A stretch of 23,682 nucleotides of DNA from Alphaproteobacteria bacterium (lineage in GTDB: Bacteria > Pseudomonadota > Alphaproteobacteria > Puniceispirillales > UBA1172), in assembly GCA_021296375.1 (NCBI GenBank), contig JAGWAQ010000024.1, forward strand, positions 3,514-27,195. The letters run 5' to 3'. The notes under the pieces were generated by a model that was not told the DNA's origin, made no database searches, and saw nothing but the letters and a program-made list of their open reading frames with translations. Positions 9,022 through 14,480 of the stretch are shown in pieces (within the stretch, counting starts at the first letter, position 1; every line of letters starts with the position of its first letter). Both the position numbers and the translations under genes were made by a program.

Positions 9022-9821
9022 ACCTCTACCGCATGTCATCAGGACGCCCGATGGAAAAACTGCCGTTTTACAAACGTCGGGGGGTCCGCCTTGCGGGGTT
9101 TGCAGGCCTGGCCTTTGCCGTCGCCCTGACGGGCTTTACCGGCTATCTCTGGCGCACGCCCTTGCAGGCACAGGCGATTGAATTTTCCGTTGATTCCGGC
9201 TTGCGGCTTGAGGAGATCATCATCAAAGGGCGCGTCAACACCACGGAAGCAGAACTGATCAACGCCATCGGAACCCCCTGGTATGACCCGATGCTGACCC
9301 TCGATCTTGACCGCATTCACCACAACATCACTGCCCTTGGCTGGGTCCGTGGCGCGCAGGTTGAGCGTGTCCTGCCCGCAAAGCTGGTGGTGACGCTGGA
9401 TGAACGCCAGGCCCTCGCGCTTTATCAGGATGACGCCGGTCATCATGTGATCGATCACACCGGCACCATCATCGCTGGCGTCAAAGCTGAAGACTTTACC
9501 CATTTGCCTGTGGTCAAAGGCCCCAACGCGCCTGAAAACGCCGCTGAAATCCTGACCCTGCTGAAACAGCAAAGCCAGTTGTTCGCTGATGTCTGGTCCC
9601 TGACCTATCAATCCAACCGCCGCTGGGATGTTTATCTGCGCAACAACATTCGCATCCAGCTGCCTGAAAGAGACACCGCCGGGGCATGGTCAAAACTGGC
9701 GGCGATGGATCGTGAACATCGCCTGACCAAACGCGACGTCATCAATATTGACCTGCGCGTTCCCAACAAAATTGTCATCCGACCGTCGCGTTCAACCGTC
9801 ACCAAAGGAAGCAGCACATGA
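9012..9821 (+). CDS. ftsQ: FtsQ, divisome membrane protein with POTRA domain
   Basis: FtsQ links early and late divisome parts by binding FtsB/FtsL in the periplasm. The 269-residue protein has a short basic cytoplasmic N-terminus, one membrane segment at about residues 27-47, a POTRA domain beginning near residue 56 (SGLRLEEIIIKGRVNT) and a C-terminal FtsQ domain with WDVYLRNNIRIQLPE. Sequence conservation in this family is low, so the call rests on topology, these segments and the slot between ddl and ftsA. ATG 9012 has GGAGG at 9000-9004, 7 nt upstream, and overlaps ddl by 10 nt. The gene overlaps ftsA by ATGA. Confidence 0.95.
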   Translation: MRLNLYRMSSGRPMEKLPFYKRRGVRLAGFAGLAFAVALTGFTGYLWRTPLQAQAIEFSVDSGLRLEEIIIKGRVNTTEAELINAIGTPWYDPMLTLDLDRIHHNITALGWVRGAQVERVLPAKLVVTLDERQALALYQDDAGHHVIDHTGTIIAGVKAEDFTHLPVVKGPNAPENAAEILTLLKQQSQLFADVWSLTYQSNRRWDVYLRNNIRIQLPERDTAGAWSKLAAMDREHRLTKRDVINIDLRVPNKIVIRPSRSTVTKGSST

Positions 9822-11095
9822 CGTCATCTTACCGTAAAGCCGTGATCCGGAAACCCAACCGTCAGCGCAGTGGCGTCATTGCCGCCCTTGATATCGGCAC
9901 CTCGAAAATCGCCTGCCTGATCGCTGAAAATGACGGCTCAACCGGCCCCGTGGTGAAAGGCATTGGCCAACACGCTTCCCATGGCATGCGCAATGGTGAG
10001 GTGGTGGATATCGAAGCCCTTAGTGTTGCTGTTGGCAAAACCATCGAGGCGGCCGAAGGCATGGCCGGATTTACCATCGATCGCGTCTGCGTCAGCGTTT
10101 CCGGCGGCACCCAAATGTCAATCTTGCGTCGCCATGAAACCGAAGTCGCCAGCGGCGAAGTCACCTTCCGTGACATCGCCCGCATTCACCGCATGGATCT
10201 TGATGTCAAGGAAGCGGCGGGGCGCGTGGTGCTGCATCGCCTGCCGTTGCAATATATCCTCGACGGCGTCAAAGGCATCCGCGACCCCCTGACCATGCGT
10301 GGCCGCAAACTGGGGGGGGATCTCTCGGTGATCACCGCTTCCGAAGGCACCATCAACAACCTGACCACCGTCGTGGAACGCAATCATGTGATGGTCGAAC
10401 GCTTTGCGTCCTCCTGCTATGTGGCGGGGCTGTCGTCGCTGGTGGAGGATGAAAAAGACCTTGGCGCAACGGTGATTGAAATGGGGGCGGGCGTCACCAG
10501 CTTGTCGATTTTCATGGAAGGGCATCTGGTTTATGCCGACGCCATCCCTGTTGGCGGCCAGCATGTCACCTCTGACGTCGCCCGCGCCTTTTCCACGCCT
10601 GTTGATGAAGCGGAACGGATCAAGAGCCTGCATGGCTCTGTTCTCACCGCCGGTGGCGATAGTGACCACATGATCACCATGCCGATGATTGGCGAAAACA
10701 CCAACGACACGCCGCAACAAGTCGAAATAGGCTATCTTGGCGACATCATCCGCCCCCGTGTGGAAGAGATTTTCGAGCTGCTGATGAAGCGGCTTGAGCA
10801 AAGCGGTTTTGCCACCGCCGCGGGCCAGCGCGTCATTCTCGTAGGGGGCGCCTCGCAACTGGCGGGGATGACGGAATACGTCAGCACCATTTTTGGTCGC
10901 TCGGTGCGGGTCGGCAAACCGATCGGCATTATCGGCATGGCTGATGCCACCCGTGGCCCGGCGTTTTCCGCCGCCGCCGGGTTGCTCCGCTACGCCAGTG
11001 TTGAACAACAGCTTGAACCGCGCCGTGAAAATGACCGCGGCGAACGCAGCGGGATGCTTAATCGCATCACCGACTGGTTCAACAACCATATTTAG
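9818..11095 (+). CDS. ftsA: FtsA, actin-like membrane anchor of the Z-ring
   Basis: FtsA is an ATP-binding actin homologue that tethers FtsZ filaments to the inner membrane and recruits later divisome proteins. The 425-residue product starts with a basic stretch, then the phosphate-1 loop LDIGTSKIACLIAE (Asp25 to Lys30). It contains the FtsA-type 1C domain (QMSILRRHETEVASGEVT), the nucleotide site IEMGAGVTSLSIF and the adenosine motif VILVGGASQLAGM. It ends in an amphipathic helix (GMLNRITDWFNNHI), the expected membrane-targeting sequence. The start overlaps ftsQ by ATGA with AAAGGAAG about 6 nt upstream. A G8 run occurs at 10312-10319. It is the last gene of the tightly overlapping block, and a 185-nt gap follows. 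Confidence 0.98.
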   Translation: MTSSYRKAVIRKPNRQRSGVIAALDIGTSKIACLIAENDGSTGPVVKGIGQHASHGMRNGEVVDIEALSVAVGKTIEAAEGMAGFTIDRVCVSVSGGTQMSILRRHETEVASGEVTFRDIARIHRMDLDVKEAAGRVVLHRLPLQYILDGVKGIRDPLTMRGRKLGGDLSVITASEGTINNLTTVVERNHVMVERFASSCYVAGLSSLVEDEKDLGATVIEMGAGVTSLSIFMEGHLVYADAIPVGGQHVTSDVARAFSTPVDEAERIKSLHGSVLTAGGDSDHMITMPMIGENTNDTPQQVEIGYLGDIIRPRVEEIFELLMKRLEQSGFATAAGQRVILVGGASQLAGMTEYVSTIFGRSVRVGKPIGIIGMADATRGPAFSAAAGLLRYASVEQQLEPRRENDRGERSGMLNRITDWFNNHI

Positions 11096-11104
11096 GGGCT
11101 GGTG

Positions 11105-11263
11105 ATGATGACGTTTCATCCCATCATCTGCCCAATGCCATTCGGGGGCATGCCCCTGATAACCCGGGCCAATAAGGTCAACGGTGATGCCCGGTCACCA
11201 CAATCGACTTGTCCTGCCGCGTGCAGGCCCGGTCATCCATCACCGGCATGCCGGTGGAATTGA
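11105..11263 (+). CDS. Candidate 52-codon small ORF filling the ftsA-ftsZ gap
   Basis: An ATG at 11105 opens a 52-codon frame (starting MMTFHPIICP, ending CRWN) that stops at 11261-11263, three nt before the ftsZ ribosome binding site. AGGGG at 11094-11098 lies exactly 6 nt before the ATG, the spacing used by neighbouring genes. I recognise no domain; the protein would be rich in Pro and Cys. Against it: it uses ATA, AGG, ACT and TGT, which are scarce in the flanking genes, and it runs through two palindromes, so the gap could simply be regulatory. The frame is seen directly; that it is translated is a guess. Confidence 0.22.
   Translation: MMTFHPIICPMPFGGMPLITRANKVNGDARSPQSTCPAACRPGHPSPACRWN
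11145..11156. repeat. 12-bp perfect palindrome in the ftsA-ftsZ gap
   Basis: GGGGCATGCCCC is self-complementary. It shares the core GGCATGCC with the larger palindrome 98 bp downstream (centre to centre). It could be a protein-binding half of a regulatory pair, or chance in GC-rich DNA. No T-tract follows, so it is not a standard intrinsic terminator. Confidence 0.45.
11241..11256. promoter_or_regulatory. 16-bp perfect palindrome just upstream of the ftsZ ribosome binding site
   Basis: CACCGGCATGCCGGTG reads the same on both strands and ends 9 nt before the ftsZ Shine-Dalgarno sequence. In DNA it could be an operator; in RNA it could fold near the ribosome binding site, although a fully continuous palindrome would need some bases unpaired as a loop. 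No regulator is identified. A similar 16-bp palindrome with the same core occurs inside ftsW at 4512-4527, so the core is not specific to this gap. Confidence 0.4.
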
Positions 11264-11265
11264 GC

Positions 11266-11272
11266 AAAGGAG
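11266..11272 (+). promoter_or_regulatory. ftsZ ribosome binding site
   Basis: AAAGGAG lies 8 nt before ATG 11281. It decides the ftsZ start against an upstream in-frame ATG at 11209, which would add 24 residues unlike FtsZ. It also excludes the nearby out-of-frame ATG at 11276. Confidence 0.8.
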
Positions 11273-11280
11273 ATCATGCC

Positions 11281-13191
11281 ATGACTCTCAATATTTCTGT
11301 TCCGACATCTACGCAGGAACTTCGTCCCAAAATCACCGTCATCGGTGTTGGCGGGGCTGGCGGCAATGCCGTCAACAATATGATAGCCGCTGACCTGGAA
11401 GGGGTAGACTTCCTGGTTGCCAATACCGACGGGCAAGCGCTCGCCGGGTCCCTTGCGACTCGCAAGATCCAGCTTGGCCGCGCCCAGACCCAGGGTCTTG
11501 GTGCTGGCTCGCAACCTGAAATCGGCCGCATCGCTGCCGAAGAAAGCCTTGATGACATCATGGCTGAACTGGCCGATTGCCACATGGTGTTCATCACCGC
11601 TGGCATGGGCGGGGGCACCGGTACCGGCGCCGCCCCGGTGATCGCGAAAGCCGCCCGCGAACGCGGCATCCTGACGGTTGGCGTTGTCACCAAGCCGTTC
11701 GACTTTGAAGGTCAGAAGCGCATGGGTCAGGCCACCACAGGCATTGAAGAATTGCAGGCCTATGTCGATACGCTGATCATCATCCCGAACCAGAATTTGT
11801 TCCGACTCGCCAATGAGCGGACGACTTTTGCCGATGCGTTTGCGATGGCGGATGAAGTTCTCCACAAAGGCGTCTGCGGTGTAACTGACCTGATGATCAA
11901 GCCGGGCAACATCAACCTTGATTTCGCCGATATCCGCACGGTCATGTCCGAAATGGGCAAGGCCATGATGGGCACCGGCGAAGCTTCGGGCGAAAACCGT
12001 GCCACCAACGCCGCGGAAGCCGCCATCAACAACCCGCTGCTGGATGAAACCACCATGAGCGGCGCGCAAGCGGTGCTGATCAACATCACCGGCGGCAAGG
12101 ACATGACCTTGTTTGAAGTCGATGAAGCCGCCAACCATATCCGCCGTGAAGTCGACAGTGACGCCACCATCATCTTCGGTTCGGCCCTTGATGATAAAAT
12201 GGAAGGCATCATGCGGGTTTCCGTTGTCGCCACCGGCATGGAAGCCCAGGCCATGGCCAATCGCCCGGCCCATAGCGCGCCACTGGCAACACCGCGTCCA
12301 CAGCCCAGCTTCATGACCGCGGCCACGCCTGCTCCCGAAATGGCACCCGAGATGACTCAAGAAATGGCGCCAGAGATGGAACCGGCAATGGATGATGCCA
12401 GCGCTGACAGCATCATCACCGATCACGATGACATCCCGTTTGAGCTGACCAGCCCGGTTGAAGGCCCGGTTGAAACTGACATGGTTGAAACTGGCCCGGT
12501 TGAAACTGACATGACGGAAGCGCAGGCCCCGTCCGCTGTGATGACCGATGCGACGGAAGCCGAAACCCCGGCCCCTGAACAGCATGACATCGAAGACATG
12601 ATGGCTGAAATGGAAATCGCCAAAGCTGAAATGGAAGCTGAACTGGCCGCTCAGGACGCTGATGCCGACACCAGCGTCAGGGAAGAGCCAGAGGCGACAA
12701 CCGCCGACGCCCCGTTCATCATGCGTCCGACCGTTGACATTCCCGAAGAAGAGCCAAAAGCCGAACAGCAGGACGGCCCGAAAAGCTTGATTGGCCATCT
12801 GTCACGGATGATGTTCTCGTCAAAATCTTCAGCAACTCCGGCTGCAACTTCGGGGGCGACACCAGCCGAAGAACCTGTCCTTGAGACTCGTGATGAAGAT
12901 CGCGTTTCCGCCAAAGACAGCCTCGCCATGGATACCGTCACCATCATGACAGCGGATGCCTCAATGGATGCCCCAGCGGATGCCTCAATGGACGCCCCGG
13001 CGGCACCAGCGGCACCGGCAGCAGATGGCGACAATGCCAGCGGTGATGACATCGCTTCAGAACAGCCGCAACAACCCGCAACCGGGATCGCGTCGCTGAA
13101 GCCGACATCACAACCGCAGTTGGAAATCAATCGCGCAGGTGTGGATGAGGACCTTGACATCCCCGCGTTTCTGCGTCGTCAAGCCAACTAA
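11281..13191 (+). CDS. ftsZ: FtsZ, tubulin-like GTPase of the Z-ring, with a very long C-terminal linker
   Basis: FtsZ polymerises with GTP into the ring that marks the division site. The product has 636 residues, against roughly 380 in E. coli and 508 in Caulobacter. The globular part (about residues 15-320) has VIGVGGAGGNAVNNM at the N-terminus, the tubulin signature GMGGGTGTG at 108-116 and the T7 loop INLDFAD at 211-217. Residues about 321-621 are an acidic, Met/Pro/Ala-rich linker with internal repeats and a basic-hydrophobic island KSLIGHLSRMMFSSK at 501-515. The C-terminus DLDIPAFLRRQAN is the conserved peptide that binds FtsA and other partners. Long linkers are known in Alphaproteobacteria, but this one is towards the long end. 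The gene stands apart from ftsA by 185 nt and may have its own promoter; I could not find a convincing one. Confidence 0.98.
   Translation: MTLNISVPTSTQELRPKITVIGVGGAGGNAVNNMIAADLEGVDFLVANTDGQALAGSLATRKIQLGRAQTQGLGAGSQPEIGRIAAEESLDDIMAELADCHMVFITAGMGGGTGTGAAPVIAKAARERGILTVGVVTKPFDFEGQKRMGQATTGIEELQAYVDTLIIIPNQNLFRLANERTTFADAFAMADEVLHKGVCGVTDLMIKPGNINLDFADIRTVMSEMGKAMMGTGEASGENRATNAAEAAINNPLLDETTMSGAQAVLINITGGKDMTLFEVDEAANHIRREVDSDATIIFGSALDDKMEGIMRVSVVATGMEAQAMANRPAHSAPLATPRPQPSFMTAATPAPEMAPEMTQEMAPEMEPAMDDASADSIITDHDDIPFELTSPVEGPVETDMVETGPVETDMTEAQAPSAVMTDATEAETPAPEQHDIEDMMAEMEIAKAEMEAELAAQDADADTSVREEPEATTADAPFIMRPTVDIPEEEPKAEQQDGPKSLIGHLSRMMFSSKSSATPAATSGATPAEEPVLETRDEDRVSAKDSLAMDTVTIMTADASMDAPADASMDAPAAPAAPAADGDNASGDDIASEQPQQPATGIASLKPTSQPQLEINRAGVDEDLDIPAFLRRQAN
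12463..12513 (+). repeat. 21-nt direct repeat (30-nt period) in the FtsZ linker
   Basis: Two identical 21-nt copies (12463-12483 and 12493-12513) encode GPVETDM twice, in PVEGPVETDMVETGPVETDM. The shorter core GGTTGAA occurs four times from 12456 at intervals of 12, 15 and 15 nt, all in frame. Perfect identity of the 21-mers suggests recent duplication by slippage within the disordered linker. Confidence 0.9.
12952..12999 (+). repeat. 24-bp tandem duplication in the FtsZ linker
   Basis: Two adjacent 24-nt units (12952-12975 and 12976-12999) differ at only two bases and encode ADASMDAP twice, followed by a short Ala/Pro run. The unit keeps the frame. It is a second, independent sign that the linker changes length by tandem duplication. 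Confidence 0.9.
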
Positions 13192-13201
13192 GGATTCTGG
13201 C

Positions 13202-13225
13202 ATGAAATCCAATAGCTTAGCTTAA
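13202..13225 (+). CDS. Possible 7-codon mini-ORF after ftsZ
   Basis: ATG 13202 opens MKSNSLA followed by TAA. AAGGA at 13190-13194, overlapping the ftsZ stop, lies 7 nt upstream, so a ribosome ending ftsZ could reinitiate. It is followed after 9 nt by a perfect dyad. Such a short frame is easily due to chance, and no function can be given. Confidence 0.15.
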   Translation: MKSNSLA

Positions 13226-13234
13226 GCACGATAC

Positions 13235-13261
13235 GGTTACCGATTGCAACAATCGGTAACC
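13235..13261. promoter_or_regulatory. Perfect 12-bp dyad (3-nt centre) between ftsZ and lpxC
   Basis: The arms GGTTACCGATTG and CAATCGGTAACC are exact reverse complements separated by CAA. In RNA this is a stable 12-bp hairpin that may end ftsZ transcripts or protect their 3' end, but no T-tract follows, so it is not a canonical intrinsic terminator. As DNA, its centre lies about 58 bp before the predicted lpxC transcription start, a usual place for an activator or repressor dimer. The two roles cannot be separated from sequence. Confidence 0.7.
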
Positions 13262-13270
13262 ATTCGTGAT

Positions 13271-13299
13271 TTGATACCACCCGGCCATTTTTCTATATT
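13271..13299 (+). promoter_or_regulatory. Predicted sigma70-type promoter for lpxC
   Basis: TTGATA (13271-13276) and TATATT (13294-13299) each match the -35 and -10 consensus at five of six positions and are separated by the ideal 17 nt. Transcription would start near 13306, leaving a leader of about 116 nt before lpxC. This is the clearest promoter in the window. It implies that lpxC, and perhaps bamD-recN-ligA, can be expressed independently of ftsZ. Confidence 0.7.
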
Positions 13300-13309
13300 T
13301 GGCGGGTGG
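13277..13309. promoter_or_regulatory. Inverted repeat overlapping the lpxC promoter spacer and start
   Basis: CCACCCGGCCA (13277-13287) and TGGCGGGTGG (13300-13309) are complementary over ten pairs with one bulged G, flanking the -10 box. The placement over spacer and predicted start would suit a repressor operator. It is inferred from symmetry only. Confidence 0.45.
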
Positions 13310-13343
13310 ATATCCGCTGTTGATGCCATAATTTGAACACCAC

Positions 13344-13398
13344 ATACCCCAATACCAAATACCCAAATACCAACATTCTAATACCACCAGCCCAATAC
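13344..13398 (+). repeat. AATACC motif array in the G-poor lpxC leader
   Basis: AATACC occurs at 13351, 13358, 13366 and 13380, with partial copies ATACC at 13344 and AATAC at 13394. Spacing is 7-8 nt and then 14 nt. From 13336 to 13403 only one of 68 bases is G, so the transcript leader is A/C-rich and probably unstructured. This may help ribosome (S1) loading before the weak lpxC ribosome binding site, or be a target for a G/U-rich small RNA. Both are inferences. Confidence 0.6.
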
Positions 13399-13421
13399 AA
13401 ACCGACCTGAGAAGACCCCCT

Positions 13422-14324
13422 ATGTACATCAGCCAACCCTTCCAAACGACGCTCACCAAAAGCGTGTCCAGAAGCGGCATCGGTCTTCATTCAGCTCGTC
13501 TCGTCGATATCAAGATCAGTCCGGCGCCTGCCGATACCGGCATTGTGTTTCGCCGCACCGATGTCAGCAGTGTTGAAACCGCCATTAAAGCGGTCAGCGG
13601 CAATATCGCCGACACTATGCTTAATTCCCGTATCATGAACGACGATGGCGTGGCGATCGGGACGATTGAACACCTGATGGCAGCTTTTGCCGGCCTCGGT
13701 GTTGATAACGCTTTTGTTGATGTCAACGCCGCAGAACTTCCCGCCATGGATGGCAGCTCGTCCTTGTTCTGCGCGATGATCAATGACGCTGGGATCGAAC
13801 TCCTGAACAGCTCGCGCAAATACATCAAAGTCATCAAGCCGGTGCGCATCAAGACCGAACGGTCAGAAGCCAGCATCAGCCCGTCCGACCGTCTGGAAAT
13901 CGACGTCACCATTGATTTTGATGACCCGCTGATCGGCAAATCCCAGTATTTTTACGTCCATGATGACGGCAGTTTTGAAAACGAACTGGCGCCTGCACGG
14001 ACCTTCTGCCTTTACAAGGACCTGACCAAAATGCGCGCCGCCGGCTATGTGGTGGATAACGGCACCCTGCTCAATGAGAGCGGCTTGCGCTTTACCGATG
14101 AATTTGTACGCCACAAGACGCTCGATTGCATTGGCGATTTGTCACTCGCGGGCCTGCCGTTGATCGGCCATATCCGCTGCAGTCAGCCTGGCCACGCCGT
14201 CAACAATAAACTGCTGGAAGCCCTGTTGCAGGACGAAAGCGCCTGGATCGTCGTTGATGCGGCTGAAATCGCCAGTCCTGCGCCCGCCGCAACGGAGGCC
14301 GAACCCGTTCCGGCCTTTGCCTGA
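13422..14324 (+). CDS. lpxC: LpxC, UDP-3-O-acyl-GlcNAc deacetylase
   Basis: LpxC is the zinc deacetylase that carries out the first committed step of lipid A synthesis. The 300-residue product has two similar alpha/beta domains: GIGLHSARLVDIKISPAP at the N-terminus, TIEHLMAAFAGLGVDN with catalytic Glu83 and zinc ligand His84, RHKTLDCIGDL with zinc ligands His231 and Asp235, and IRCSQPGHAVNN with His258. All active-site residues are kept. The C-terminus ends in a short Ala/Pro tail. Only a weak ribosome binding site (GAGAAG at 13409-13414, 7 nt spacing) precedes ATG 13422, unlike the strong GGAGG sites of the mur genes. It has its own predicted promoter. Placement directly after ftsZ is typical of Proteobacteria. 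Confidence 0.98.
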   Translation: MYISQPFQTTLTKSVSRSGIGLHSARLVDIKISPAPADTGIVFRRTDVSSVETAIKAVSGNIADTMLNSRIMNDDGVAIGTIEHLMAAFAGLGVDNAFVDVNAAELPAMDGSSSLFCAMINDAGIELLNSSRKYIKVIKPVRIKTERSEASISPSDRLEIDVTIDFDDPLIGKSQYFYVHDDGSFENELAPARTFCLYKDLTKMRAAGYVVDNGTLLNESGLRFTDEFVRHKTLDCIGDLSLAGLPLIGHIRCSQPGHAVNNKLLEALLQDESAWIVVDAAEIASPAPAATEAEPVPAFA

Positions 14325-14327
14325 AAA

Positions 14328-14377
14328 CGCCGTTAAATCCGTTTTTACCCTATTTATCCCCCTTCCCCTTAACGGCG
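14328..14377. repeat. 9-bp inverted repeat in the lpxC-bamD gap
   Basis: CGCCGTTAA (14328-14336), four nt after the lpxC stop, is exactly complementary to TTAACGGCG (14369-14377). The 32-nt loop is pyrimidine-rich. It could form a hairpin after lpxC or be a pair of binding half-sites. The rest of the gap to 14480 shows no convincing promoter. Confidence 0.4.
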
Positions 14378-14480
14378 CTTCATCGTATGTTAAGAACGTC
14401 GTTGATGCCGTTTCGGCTGAAGGCAACAAGGTTAGTCTGAAGCGCATCTTGCTTCATATGTATTCACGGAGCCTCAAGGC

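Noticed and set aside
11104..11128. GATGATG/CATCATC inverted repeat at the start of the ftsA-ftsZ gap
   Set aside because: Seven bp with an 11-nt loop and low-complexity arms; not distinguishable from chance.
11283..11287. GANTC (CcrM methylation) sites at the ftsZ start and at 13193-13197
   Set aside because: Five-base sites are expected by chance, and nothing shows clustering; suggestive of cell-cycle control only in a genome known to have CcrM/GcrA.
11233..12798. 521-codon open frame on the minus strand across ftsZ
   Set aside because: It is a shadow of the GC-rich, codon-biased ftsZ gene: no ribosome binding site, His/Phe/Arg-rich composition and no recognisable domain.
13319..13332. 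TTGATG and CATAAT as a second lpxC promoter
   Set aside because: The boxes are only a few bases apart, far from the required 16-18 nt, and no -35 box lies at the right distance from CATAAT.
13217..13480. 87-codon hydrophobic frame on the minus strand over the lpxC leader
   Set aside because: Its Trp/Tyr/Leu/Gly-rich stretch is just the antisense reading of the AATACC array; no ribosome binding site or known fold.
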